Assembly: GCA_963836775.1 (NCBI GenBank)
Contig: CAWIKR010000002.1
Location: forward strand, 1,922,001 to 1,986,000
DNA from: DASQPR01 sp963836775
GTDB taxonomy: Bacteria; Actinomycetota; Actinomycetes; Mycobacteriales; Micromonosporaceae
DNA: 64,000 nucleotides
Direction of reading: 5' to 3'
A program made the translations under genes and the position numbers. Shown here piece by piece: positions 36,001 through 44,369 of the stretch. Position 1 is the first letter of the stretch. The number at the start of each line of letters is the position of its first letter. Below the pieces are notes generated by a model. The model did no database searches and was not told where the DNA came from. It worked only from the letters and a program-made list of their open reading frames with translations.

Positions 36001-36129
36001 GCGCGCCAACGACGGGATCGTCAGGTCGCGGCTGCAGGCTCGCGAATACTTGGAATGGATGTGCAGATCCGCGACCCAGGCAGCGGGCTGCGCGGCAGGA
36101 GTTGCAGGGGGCACGAGGCATCCTGGCAC
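33001..36129 (-). CDS. EndoQ-like PHP nuclease fused to UvrD/Rep helicase
   Basis: This 1042-residue fusion has an N-terminal PHP domain (about 18-270: DLHIHSKYSRACSRDL, GTGDFTHPAW, HIWTPWFSALGSKSGFD, SNSDAHSLP). A zinc-ribbon segment (C293, C309, C312: CGVSW...GTCSGCGK) and a helix-hairpin-helix (EILGEIDGVGPRSKTV) follow, the layout of endonuclease Q, which nicks DNA next to deaminated bases. A charged linker (about 450-485) leads to superfamily 1 helicase motifs: Walker A AGPGTGKTRT (about 523), VFVDEYQDVD, GDPDQAIYSFRGAD, LLTLHASKGLEFPVVF and VGLTRAQQRLF. It probably joins lesion incision to strand unwinding. GTG start is uncertain. Confidence 0.93.
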   Translation of the reverse strand: MPGCLVPPATPAAQPAAWVADLHIHSKYSRACSRDLTIPSLARGALVKGIGVLGTGDFTHPAWFGHLRETLRPAEPGLFRVTDEAAAEINRSLPPTVTDHDVRFMLSVEISTIYKRADKTRKVHHLVYLPDFDAADRFNTSLGRIGNLGSDGRPILGLDSRDLLEIVLESSPDGYLVPAHIWTPWFSALGSKSGFDAIADCYADLADHIFAVETGLSSDPEMNWRVSSLDRYRLVSNSDAHSLPALGREATVLTTGRDYFAIRDALRTGDGLAGTLEFFPEEGKYHADGHRACGVSWTPDQTRAAGGTCSGCGKPVTVGVLSRVDELADRDRPSGSTPAVEHLVQLAEILGEIDGVGPRSKTVVHKADKLVAALGPELRILRAVPLDDIKRAGGDKLSEAIRRLRAGEVRRTPGYDGEYGVIRLFDERELRGHNDALFAVPDELFSTPAAKPRKAAPTRVPKAREPREKEAAAPPIAPPASPHEPFEPMLTGMEDVGTGLLDRLDAMQRVAASAPGGPMLIVAGPGTGKTRTLTHRIAYLCADMGVYPEQCLAITFTRRAAAEMAERLEALLGPVAEDVTVATFHALGLRILRENHEAVGLSAHFRIVDSSDESVGEPDTVTLDDLLTQPVKLLRDRPDLVTEYRTRWPWVFVDEYQDVDAVQYELLRLLCPDDGNLCAIGDPDQAIYSFRGADVSFFMRFASDYERARTVRLTRNYRSTAPILATAVQAIAPTSLVRGRRLDPAKFDPEAPQVGLYPASGVADEADFVVRTIDELVGGLSHRSLDSGRVDGRATPTGAVSFSDIAVLYRTDAQSGAVLDALGHAGIPVQKRSHDRLRNRPGVAALARELRFHGSTPLSMALRSAADAVLDRLATPTLDAAESLTQTDLQTALDLVKPLVARCGDDVERFLAEVATGAEVDALDPRAEAVTLLTLHASKGLEFPVVFIVGCEDGLLPLRGFDRPARPEEEAEAIAEERRLFFVGLTRAQQRLFVSHARHRQWRGSDREMSPSRFFGSIDPRLFEHRGDEQPRRPRDHQMRLL

Positions 36130-36204
36130 GAACGCGAGCCGCGCCGCGAGGCGCCACGCGTGTGACGAAGCTAGCCCCTGCTTGGGGGTGGCGCCCCGGC
36201 CGGC

Positions 36205-36444
36205 TCAGCCGCCGGCGAACGGCGGCAGCACATCGACCGTCGACCGGTCCGCCAGCGGTGCCGATCGATCGTGCGCGGCCAGCCCGTCCACCAGGAACGA
36301 CGACGCGGCGAGCACGCTCGCCATGCGGTCGCCGTGCTGCGCCGACACCAGGGCGACGAGGTCGGCGAGACTGGTGGCCGGCACCGTCTCCTCGGACCGT
36401 CCCGCAGCGGCCCGGGCCGCGGCGAAATAGCGGATGACCGGCAC
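36205..36444 (-). CDS. moaD: MoaD/ThiS family sulfur carrier (molybdopterin synthase small subunit)
   Basis: This 79-residue ubiquitin-fold protein ends in the required diglycine (DVLPPFAGG), which is thiocarboxylated to donate sulfur to MoaE. The body fits: VIRYFAAARAAAGRSEETV and VDVLPPFAGG. It starts two bases after the moaA stop region and is read with it; the moaA context argues for MoaD rather than ThiS. Confidence 0.93.
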   Translation of the reverse strand: MPVIRYFAAARAAAGRSEETVPATSLADLVALVSAQHGDRMASVLAASSFLVDGLAAHDRSAPLADRSTVDVLPPFAGG

Positions 36445-36446
36445 GC

Positions 36447-37448
36447 TCAGCCTCCGATCGCGGACATCGGCCGCGTGGGTTGAAGGAACGACGGATCATC
36501 GATGCCGTGCCCGGCGGCCTTGACCGCCATCGCCCGGACCCAGCGTTCGGCGAGGTCGTCGTCGGTGGCGCCGGACCGAATCGCGGTACGCAGATCCGAC
36601 TCGTCGCGCCCGAAGAGGCAGTTGCGGATCTGGCCGTCCGCGGTGAGCCGGGTGCGGTCGCAGTCGCCGCAGAACGGCCGGGTGACGCTGCCGATGATGC
36701 CGACCTTCGCGGTGCCGTCGCCGTGACTGGTCACCAGCCACGTCTCGGCCGGCGCCGCGCCCCGATGTTCCGGGTCCGGCACCAGGTCAAACTCGGTCTC
36801 GATGGACTGCTGGATCTCGTCTGCGGTGACCATGGTGTGCCGCGACCAGACGTGCCCGGCGTCCAGCGGCATCTGCTCGATGAAGCGAAGCTCGTAGCCG
36901 TGCTCAAGGGCGAACCGGAGAAGTTGTGGTGCCTCGTCGTCGTTGATGCCGCGCATCAGCACGGTGTTGATCTTCACTGGGGTCAGCCCGGCGGCGTTGG
37001 CGGCTGCCAGCCCGTCCAGCACGTCCGCCAAGCGCCGGCGCCGGGTCAGCGCCTCGAACCGTTGCTCGTCGAGGGTGTCGACCGAGACGTTGACGCGATC
37101 CAGCCCGGCATCGCGCAGCGGGCCGGCCAGCCGGGCCAGTCCGATGCCGTTGGTGGTGATCGAGATCTGCGGCCGCGGCTGCAGGCTCGCAGTGGCGGCG
37201 ACGATGTCGGTGAGGCCACGGCGCAGCAGCGGCTCGCCTCCGGTGAACCGGATCTCCCGCACCCCGAGACGGGTCACGGCGATCGCGATCAGCCGATTCA
37301 CCTCATCGTCGGTGAGCAGCGACGGGTTCGGCAGCCACTCCAGACCCTCGGCCGGCATGCAGTAGGTGCAACGGAGGTTGCACCGGTCGGTGACCGAGAC
37401 GCGGAGATCCACCGCGGTGCGGCCGAAGCTGTCGACGAGTGCCCTCAC
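36447..37448 (-). CDS. moaA: GTP 3',8-cyclase
   Basis: This 333-residue radical-SAM enzyme starts molybdopterin synthesis from GTP. The N-terminal cluster site CNLRCTYC and the C-terminal three-cysteine site FCGDCDRTRLTADGQIRNC are both intact, with IRFTGGEPLLRRG and NGIGLARLA in between. The C terminus ends in GG as required by the family. The GTG start overlaps the stop of the fructosamine kinase gene by four bases. Confidence 0.97.
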   Translation of the reverse strand: MRALVDSFGRTAVDLRVSVTDRCNLRCTYCMPAEGLEWLPNPSLLTDDEVNRLIAIAVTRLGVREIRFTGGEPLLRRGLTDIVAATASLQPRPQISITTNGIGLARLAGPLRDAGLDRVNVSVDTLDEQRFEALTRRRRLADVLDGLAAANAAGLTPVKINTVLMRGINDDEAPQLLRFALEHGYELRFIEQMPLDAGHVWSRHTMVTADEIQQSIETEFDLVPDPEHRGAAPAETWLVTSHGDGTAKVGIIGSVTRPFCGDCDRTRLTADGQIRNCLFGRDESDLRTAIRSGATDDDLAERWVRAMAVKAAGHGIDDPSFLQPTRPMSAIGG

Positions 37449-38359
37449 ACTCCGACCGTAGCGCTAACTGCGGTCATCAGCGCATCCCGGTATGAGCCGC
37501 CGAATAGCGCCGTATGGACGAGGAGCAGGTGCAACTGGTGCAGCGGGATCCGCTCCCGCCAGCCGTTGGCCAGCGGATGCTCGCCCTGATAACCGGCAAT
37601 CACCTCATCCAGGTAGGGAATGCCGCCGAAAAGGTACATCTGAGCAATGTCCGACTCGCGGTGACCACCGTGGGCCGCCGGATCGATCATGACCGCGGTT
37701 TTGCCGGTCCACATCACGTTTCCCGGCCACAGGTCGCCGTGCAGGCGCGCCGGCGGTTCCTGGTCGGCCGGACCCGCGTACCGGCTCAGGTTTTTGATCA
37801 AATCCTCGATCCGCGCGGCATCATCGTCGCCGACCGCGCCGCGGCTCAGCGACATGTGCAGGTACGGTCGCAGCCGGCGAGCGCCGAACCAGGCCGACCA
37901 CGGCCCATCGCCAGGCGTGTTGTCCAGTGGCAGCGAGCCGATGAAGCCGGGCCACGGCGCGCCGAAGCGGTCCGCGCCGGCGGCATGCGTACGCGCCAGC
38001 GCCGCCCCGAACCGGCGGGCGGCGGCGGGCGTGGGGGTGGACTCGTCGATCCATTCCAGGGCGATGAGGTTCGGCATCGCCACGATCACCTCCGGCGTGT
38101 CCGCACCGTGCTCGACCTCGGCCAGCCAGCGCAGCCCAGCGGCCTCGGCGGCGAAGTAGCCGTCCGGTGCTTCCGAACCCTCCGGCCAGGTCTTGGTGAA
38201 GACCGAGTTGCCGTCGTCCAGGGTGAGGCGGGATGCGCTCGCGATCGATCCGCCGTGCACCGGCGTCTCCCGGATCCGCTGATGTGTCAGGAACGTCGGC
38301 AGATGCTCGGGATGTGCGCGGAGATACGCAATGTCCACGGATTGCACGTTACCGATCAT
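37445..38359 (-). CDS. fructosamine kinase family protein
   Basis: This 304-residue APH-fold kinase phosphorylates ketosamines or ribulosamines on glycated amines. Signature: GGSIASASRLTLDDG, FFxE-type FAAEAAGLRWLAE, catalytic loop ARLHGDLWPGNVMW and VMIDPAAHGGHRESDIAQM. ATG 38359 (MIGNVQSVDIAYL) is chosen; further upstream residues are unlike the family. The 3-prime end overlaps moaA by four bases. Its presence ahead of moaA is not explained by known Moco chemistry; probably a transcriptional neighbour only. Confidence 0.9.
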   Translation of the reverse strand: MIGNVQSVDIAYLRAHPEHLPTFLTHQRIRETPVHGGSIASASRLTLDDGNSVFTKTWPEGSEAPDGYFAAEAAGLRWLAEVEHGADTPEVIVAMPNLIALEWIDESTPTPAAARRFGAALARTHAAGADRFGAPWPGFIGSLPLDNTPGDGPWSAWFGARRLRPYLHMSLSRGAVGDDDAARIEDLIKNLSRYAGPADQEPPARLHGDLWPGNVMWTGKTAVMIDPAAHGGHRESDIAQMYLFGGIPYLDEVIAGYQGEHPLANGWRERIPLHQLHLLLVHTALFGGSYRDALMTAVSATVGV

Positions 38360-38514
38360 CGGCGCCACCAACGGCCGGGACATGGCACATATCACCGCCG
38401 GGAAGGGCCGCTTCCACCGTTCGGACATAGTGACAGCGGTGGATGGAGTGCGCGTCGTCCACAGCGAAAACCTGGCCGTTGAGGGTCGGCACGGGTATGC
38501 CCGAGGCTCGGCCC

Positions 38515-39594
38515 ATGGACGAATCGAAGCTTCGCATCAGCACCCCGAACGATCTCGTCGCGGCGGTGCCATACCTGCTCGGGTTCACTCCGACCGACAG
38601 TCTTGTGGTGATCGGACTGCGGCAGCGGCGCGCGGTTTTCCAGGTTCGCCTGGATCTGCCGGACGAGGCCGAATGCAGGGCGATGGCGGACTACATCGGG
38701 GCAGTCGTGGCCCGCCAGGGCGTGAGCGGAGCGCTGATCGTCGGCTACGGCGCCGAGACGACGGTGCGGCCGGCCATCGACGCGGTCGCCGCCACGCTCG
38801 ACGGCCGATCCATCGTGGTGCAGGAGAAGCTCCGGGTGGACGCCGGCCGCTACTGGTCCTACGTGTGCGCGAATCCGGACTGCTGCGCACCGGACGGCAC
38901 CCCGATCGACGACATCGGCAGCTCCCGGGTGGCCGCCGAGGCAACCTATTTCGGGTTGACCACCTCGGCCAGCCGGGACGCGATCGTGGCCCGGCTGGCA
39001 CCGGTGACCGGCGGCGAGGCGGTCGAGGTGACCGCCGCCGCGGCCGGCGCCGAAGGCCGGTTCGCCCGGATGATGGCGGCGGAGCAGGGTGCCGACGGCG
39101 CTGCTGTCGCGGTGGTGGCCGGCATGCTCGCTGTCGACGAGGCACTGGCCCGGGTCGCCGGTGGCGGGCTGCTCTCCGCCGATGAGGTGGCCTGGCTGGC
39201 ATTGCTGCTGGTCAACATCAGCGTCCGGGACTATGTCTGGGACCAGGTCGGAGTCGACCTCGGCACCCATGTCGCGGTGTGGAGCGACGTGCTGCGCCGG
39301 TGCGACCCGAATCTGGCGGCCGCACCGGGGACACTGCTCGCATTCGCGGCCTGGCGTAACGGCGAGGGTGCGGTGTCGTCGATCGCGTTGGAACGGGCGC
39401 TGGACGCCGACCCGAACTATTCGATGGCGCGGCTGCTTCTGCACGCGATCGAGGGCGGCATGTCACCGCGCGAATACGAACGCCTGATGGCTGAGATGGA
39501 GCGCTCGCCGTCGGGACGGTCGCGGCACCGGACGTCGAACGGGCGCCACTCATCGCGCCGACGGCGTCAGACCACCCGATCCGGGCGGGTGTAG
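38515..39594 (+). CDS. DUF4192 family protein
   Basis: This 359-residue actinobacterial protein of unknown function opens with the family block KLRISTPNDLVAAVPYLLGFTPTDSLVVIGL. Later blocks are VRPAIDAVAATL, RYWSYVCANPDCCAPDGTPI and WLALLLVNISVRDYVWDQV. The tail from about residue 325 is basic and serine-rich. ATG 38515 follows GAGG; an ATG at 38497 is possible. It faces fdhD tail to tail with 28 bp overlap. Confidence 0.9.
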   Translation: MDESKLRISTPNDLVAAVPYLLGFTPTDSLVVIGLRQRRAVFQVRLDLPDEAECRAMADYIGAVVARQGVSGALIVGYGAETTVRPAIDAVAATLDGRSIVVQEKLRVDAGRYWSYVCANPDCCAPDGTPIDDIGSSRVAAEATYFGLTTSASRDAIVARLAPVTGGEAVEVTAAAAGAEGRFARMMAAEQGADGAAVAVVAGMLAVDEALARVAGGGLLSADEVAWLALLLVNISVRDYVWDQVGVDLGTHVAVWSDVLRRCDPNLAAAPGTLLAFAAWRNGEGAVSSIALERALDADPNYSMARLLLHAIEGGMSPREYERLMAEMERSPSGRSRHRTSNGRHSSRRRRQTTRSGRV

Positions 39595-40403
39595 ACGTTC
39601 ATGGTCGGGTTGCGCAGGAATCCGACGACGGTCATGCCCACCTCGTCGGCCAGTTCGACCGCGAGCGTGCTGGGCGCTGAGACGGCGGCGAGGATCGGGA
39701 TCCCGGCCATCGATGCCTTCTGGGCGAGCTCGAAGCTGGCCCGGCCGGAGACCATCAGGACGTGCCCGGTCAGCGGCAGCCGCTCGGATCGCACCGCCCA
39801 GCCGATGATCTTGTCGACGGCGTTGTGCCGGCCGACGTCCTCGCGCGCCACCACCAGGTCGCCGCCGGGCGTGAACAAGCCGGCCGCGTGCAGCCCACCG
39901 GTGCTGGCGAAGGTCTTCTGGGCACTGCGCAGCCGGTCCGGCAGCTCGGCCAGCACCGCGGCTTCGACGGGGGTCTCGTCGACGTCAACGGTGAAGCGGG
40001 ACTTGATGCGGACGGCATCGATGCTGGCCTTGCCGCACACGCCACAGGACGAGGTGGTGTAGAAGTTGCGGGCCGGATCGACCTCCGGGGCCGGCACGTG
40101 GTCGGCGAGCGTCACGTCGACCACGTTGTAGGTGTTCGGCTCGTTGTCGCCAGCGCACAACTGGGCGGTCCGGACGTCGGCGGCGTCCCGGATGAAGCCC
40201 TCGGTGAGCAGGAAGCCGATGGCCAGGTCGAGATCGTCGCCGGGCGTACGCATGGTCACCGCCAGCGGTCGTTTCGGCCCGGCGGCCGGTCCGACCCGGA
40301 TCTCCAGCGGCTCCTCGGCCGCCAGGGTGTCCGGCCGCCGCACCGAGGTGCCGGCGGCGACGTCGATGCGGACCACGCTGCGTCGTGCTGTCACCCGTCC
40401 CAT
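39567..40403 (-). CDS. fdhD: formate dehydrogenase accessory sulfurtransferase FdhD
   Basis: FdhD carries sulfur from a cysteine desulfurase to the molybdenum cofactor of formate dehydrogenase-type enzymes. The 278-residue protein has the paired cysteines TTSSCGVCGKASIDA and blocks LAVTMRTPGDDLDLAIGFL, STGGLHAAGLF, REDVGRHNAVDKIIGWA and SGRASFELAQKASMAGIP. The start is ATG 40403 (MGRVTARRSVVRI); longer frames run into the divergent kinase gene. It supports the molybdoenzyme at 41835-44114. Confidence 0.96.
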   Translation of the reverse strand: MGRVTARRSVVRIDVAAGTSVRRPDTLAAEEPLEIRVGPAAGPKRPLAVTMRTPGDDLDLAIGFLLTEGFIRDAADVRTAQLCAGDNEPNTYNVVDVTLADHVPAPEVDPARNFYTTSSCGVCGKASIDAVRIKSRFTVDVDETPVEAAVLAELPDRLRSAQKTFASTGGLHAAGLFTPGGDLVVAREDVGRHNAVDKIIGWAVRSERLPLTGHVLMVSGRASFELAQKASMAGIPILAAVSAPSTLAVELADEVGMTVVGFLRNPTMNVYTRPDRVV

Positions 40404-40463
40404 GGGCCCATCTTGCGCGCCGGGCGCCGGGCGCCGCCATCGAACATGTGTGATCATCGCGGT

Positions 40464-40940
40464 ATGGCGGCGCGATTGATCCTGGTCTGCGGGCTGCCCG
40501 GAGCCGGCAAGACGACGCTGGCGCGCCATCTGGAGACCCGGCTTCCCGCGGTGCGACTGTGCCCCGACGAGTGGCTGCTGGAGGTCGGCATCGACCTGCA
40601 CGACGAGCCGCCCAGGGATCGGCTCGAGCTGATCTTCTGGCGGCACACCCAGCGACTGCTCGGCCTCGGCACCAGCGTGATCTTGGAGTCCGGCTTCTGG
40701 CTGCGGTCCGATCGCGACGAGAAACGGCTCGGTGCCCGGACCCTCGGCGTGCCGGTCGAGCTGCACTATCTCGACGTGCCGATGGACGAATTGTGGCGCC
40801 GGGTGAAGCTCCGCAACGAGAGCAAGATGTGGCAGTCGACGCCGATCACCCGCGAAATGATGGACGGGTGGCTGCCGTTCTTCCAGGTGCCGGACGCGGC
40901 CGAGCAGGCGCTCTTCGACGAGCACCAGGTGCGGATATGA
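40464..40940 (+). CDS. AAA_33-type P-loop kinase
   Basis: This 158-residue protein has Walker A VCGLPGAGKTTLA at residue 7 and the pattern of zeta-toxin/polynucleotide-kinase-like proteins (CPDEWLLEVG, VILESGFWLRSDRDEKR, VELHYLDVP). The ATG at 40464 is divergent from fdhD by 60 bp. Its stop overlaps mobA (ATGA at 40937-40940), so it is coupled to Moco genes, but no antitoxin partner is seen. Substrate unknown. Confidence 0.82.
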   Translation: MAARLILVCGLPGAGKTTLARHLETRLPAVRLCPDEWLLEVGIDLHDEPPRDRLELIFWRHTQRLLGLGTSVILESGFWLRSDRDEKRLGARTLGVPVELHYLDVPMDELWRRVKLRNESKMWQSTPITREMMDGWLPFFQVPDAAEQALFDEHQVRI

Positions 40941-41608
40941 CGGCCGCTGCTCCGGATCCCGTGGCTGGTCGTGGGGATGCGCCAGTGGCTGGTGCGGATC
41001 GTGCGGCCCACCGTGCGGATGCGATAGCCGCCGGCGGCTACGGCGCCATCATCGTGGCCGGTGGTGCGGCTCGCCGTTTCGGTGGCGTAGACAAGGCCGC
41101 CCTCCCGGTCGGCGGGGTGCCGATGATCCAGTGGGTGCTCGCCGCCGTCAGCGATGCTGCGGTCACTGTCGTGGTCGGGCCGCGGCGGATCGGCGTACCG
41201 CCGGATGTGATCGTGGTTCAGGAACAACCGCCCGGCGGTGGCCCGGTGGCCGCGCTAGCCGCGGCGCTCGAAGCCGCCGAATGGCCGCCGACCGTCGCGC
41301 TGCTCGCCGGCGATCTGCCGCTGTTCACTCGGGACGCGCTGGGTGACCTGGCGGCCGCGCTGGACGGCCACGATGGGGCGGTGTTCACCGACGGCGACGG
41401 CCGGGAACAGTGGTTGTGCGGACTGTGGCGGACCGCGAGCCTGCGGCGACAGGTCGCGGCGTTGCCGGAGACCGCCGATCAGCCGCTGCGCGGACTGCTC
41501 CGACCGATGGACCTGGTTCGCGTTGGCAGCGATGCCGAGCCGCCGCCGTGGTTCGATTGCGACACCGAGGATGACCTGCGACGAGCCGAGGAGTTCCGGG
41601 CGCGATGA
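40937..41608 (+). CDS. mobA: molybdenum cofactor guanylyltransferase
   Basis: MobA adds GMP to molybdenum cofactor, needed by DMSO-reductase-family enzymes. The 223-residue protein has the signature IIVAGGAARRFGGVDKAALP, then VVVVQ-type EQPPGGGPVAALAAAL and LLAGDLPLFTRDAL. The first 35 residues are an alanine-rich extension of low complexity. ATGA overlaps link it to the genes on both sides. Confidence 0.9.
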   Translation: MTAAAPDPVAGRGDAPVAGADRAAHRADAIAAGGYGAIIVAGGAARRFGGVDKAALPVGGVPMIQWVLAAVSDAAVTVVVGPRRIGVPPDVIVVQEQPPGGGPVAALAAALEAAEWPPTVALLAGDLPLFTRDALGDLAAALDGHDGAVFTDGDGREQWLCGLWRTASLRRQVAALPETADQPLRGLLRPMDLVRVGSDAEPPPWFDCDTEDDLRRAEEFRAR

Positions 41609-41838
41609 CGACGATGGACGACTGGATGAACACAGTCTGCGCAGAGCTGGACGTGCCGCGGCCGGACATGAACCTGGTGCTGGACCTGGCTCGCGACGTC
41701 GCGCACGGCGTCGAGCGGCCGGCCGCACCGCTGACCGCCTACCTCTACGGCGTGGCCGTGGGCCGCGGCGCCGATCCGGTGACCGCAGCGGCGGCGGTCA
41801 CCCGGCTCGCCAACGGCTGGGCCGAGAGCGAGAGTTAG
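41605..41838 (+). CDS. DUF6457 family protein
   Basis: This 77-residue helical protein (MDDWMNTVCAELDV, DLARDVAHGVERPAAPLTAYLYGVAVG) belongs to a small family usually found next to mobA in actinobacteria. It overlaps mobA by four bases (ATGA). Its function in Moco handling is unknown. Confidence 0.85.
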   Translation: MTTMDDWMNTVCAELDVPRPDMNLVLDLARDVAHGVERPAAPLTAYLYGVAVGRGADPVTAAAAVTRLANGWAESES

Positions 41839-44114
41839 GTCCGGGGTTCCAGCCGTACGGTGATCTGCTTCGTCGATGGAGTGTTCGATCCATCGGCGGT
41901 GGAGTCCAGCGGCACCAGCACGTTCGCTTCCGGGAAGTAGGTTGCCGCAGAACCACGCGCGGTCGGGTAGGCGATCACCCGGAACGATTCGGCCCGGCGC
42001 TCGCTGCCGTCGGTCCACTCCGAGACGATGTCCACGACCGCACCGTCGGCGATGCCGAGGCTCGCCAGGTCACCGGGGTTGACGAAGATGACGCGGCGCC
42101 CGTTGCGGACGCCCCGATAACGGTCATCCAGCCCGTAGATCGTGGTGTTGTACTGGTCGTGGCTGCGAATGGTCTGGAGCACCAGCCGGCCCTCCGGCAC
42201 CCGCCAGACGGTCAGCGGTGAGGTCGCGAAGTGCGCCCTGCCATCCGGCGTGGGGAAACTGCGGCTGTCCCGAGGCGGATGCGGCAACACGAATCCGCCG
42301 TCCTTGGGATCGCTGACCCGAGCCTCGTAGTTGTCGAAGCCGGGCACGACCCGCGCCACGACGTCACGAATGGCGCGGTAGTCGTCGCGGTACTTCTGCC
42401 AGTTCAGCGCGTCGCCCAGAGTGGCCGAGGCGATCCCGCACAGGATCGCCACTTCGGACCGCAACTCCGGCGAGGCGGGCGCCAGCGCTCCATGCGAAGC
42501 ATGCACGGACGACATCGAATCCTCGACGGTGACGAACTGGTCGCCGCTGGCCTGGGTGTCGCGCTCGGTCCGGCCCAGGCACGGCAGGATCAGCGCGGTC
42601 CGGCCGGTGACCAGGTGCGACCGGTTCAGCTTCGTCGACACCTGCACGGTCAGCCGGCAGTTCTCCAGGGCCGCTTCGGTCACCTCGGTGTCCGGTGTGG
42701 CGGCCGCGAAGTTGCCGCCGACCGCCATGAAGACGCGGACCTTGCCGTCCCGCATGGCCCGGATCGCGGCCACCGTGTCGTAGCCATGCTCGGTCGGCGA
42801 CTCGAATCCGAGCAGCTTGCCCATGTCCGCGGTCCACGGCGGCGGCTTCTCCCAGATCCCCATGGTCCGGTCGCCCTGCACGTTGGAGTGGCCGCGAACC
42901 GGGCACAGGCCGGCGCCGGGCTTGCCGATCATGCCGCGCAGCAGTTGCACGTTGGCGATCTCGCGGATCGTCGCGACGCTGTCCTTGCGCTGAGTCAGAC
43001 CCATCGCCCAGCAGACGATGGTGGCCTCGGACTCGGCGAACTGCTTGGCCGCGGCGGTGATCTGCTCGCGTGTCAGAGTCCGGTCGACTCCAGGACGTCG
43101 TCCCAGTCGAGCTTCTCCAGCGCGGCTCGATAGCCGGCGAAGTCGGCGGTGCTGGCGGCCACGAAGTCGTCGTCGATCGCGCCCCACTCGATCAGCAGCG
43201 CGCCGATCGCCTGGAACAGCGCCAGGTCACCACCGACCTTGATCTGCAGGTAGGTGTCGGCGAGCGGCGACCCGCCGGCGACCAGGCCCTTGACGGTCTG
43301 CGGATTGCGGAACCGCATCAGCCCGGCTTCCGGCAGCGGATTGACCGCGATGATCCGGGCGCCGTTGGCCTTGGCCTTCTCCAGGGCGGTCAGCATCCGC
43401 GGGTGATTGGTGCCCGGGTTCTGGCCCACGATCACCAGCAGCTTGGCCTCGTGGATGTCGGTCAGGCTGACCGAACCCTTGCCGACGCCGATGGACGCGG
43501 ACAGCGCCGTGCCGGACGACTCGTGGCACATGTTCGAGCAGTCCGGCATGTTGTTGGTGCCGTACGCCCGAGCGAACAGCTGGTAGATGAAGGCGGCCTC
43601 GTTGGACGTGCGGCCCGAGGTGTAGAACACCGCCTCGTCCGGCGTGGCAGTCGCGTTCAGCTCATCGGCGATCAGCGGGAACGCGTCGTCCCAGGAGATC
43701 GGCGTCGTAGTGGCCGGCTCCCTCGCGTCGCACCATCGGGGTGGTCAGTCGGCCCTGCTGGCCGAGCCAGTAGTCGGTGCGCCGGCGCAGGTCGTCGACG
43801 GCGTGCTCGGCGAAGAACTCGGGTGTGATCCGGCGCAGAGTCGCCTCTTCGGCCACCGCCTTCGCGCCGTTCTCGCAGAACTCGGCGTGTGCGCGATGCG
43901 GGACGTCCGGCTCCGGCCAGGCGCAGCCGGGGCAGTCGAAGCCGCCGGCCTGATTGAGCTTGAGCAGCGTCCGGGTGCCACGGGACACGCCCATCTGGCC
44001 GAGCACCGGCGCCAGTCCGTGCGCGATGCCGCCGATGCCGGCTGCGGACTTCATCGGATGACGAACCGACAGATCGCGATCATCGAAATCGTCACGTGGT
44101 GCGCGCTTCGGCAT
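41835..44114 (-). pseudogene. YdeP/FdhF-type molybdopterin oxidoreductase, read in three frames
   Basis: Three pieces in three frames make one ~759-residue enzyme. Piece 1 (44114 to about 43703; ATG after GGGAGG) has FDCPGCAWPEPD, RRITPEFFAEHAVDDL. Piece 2 (about 43700-43073) has DEAVFYTSGRTSNEAAF, NMPDCSNMCHESSGTAL, VIVGQNPGTNHPRM. Piece 3 (from about 43073) has KPGAGLCPVRGHSNVQGDRTMGI, ILPCLGRTERD and a C-terminal substrate-fold domain (VIFVNPGDLASLGIADG). An extra base near 43699-43706 and a CT duplication (or one lost base) near 43073-43079 explain the breaks, and net length stays a multiple of three. FdhD, MobA and MoaA support a working enzyme, so errors in sequence are as likely as decay. 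Confidence 0.85.
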
Positions 44115-44369
44115 TCAGTCCTCCCACCCTCGAGGCTAGCGCTCCACGCTGCCCCGCCGCACCGCGCCGTGGCCCGCCGCGGTGCTTCGCCGCGGCCACC
44201 GGCAGAGCGACGTCGCGCACACCGGCAGAGCTTCGTCACGCCCACCGCCGGGGCCCGGCCCGGGGCTCGCCACGCCCACCGCCGGCAAGATGCGTGATCG
44301 GCTCACATTCCGCGAGAATCGCCCGGACGGGGGACGATAGGGTGTCGGAGACGGCAAGGAGGCAAACCG

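Noticed and set aside
40464..40940. Toxin of a zeta-type toxin-antitoxin pair
   Set aside because: No antitoxin gene upstream or downstream; the gene is coupled to mobA and looks like a general P-loop kinase.
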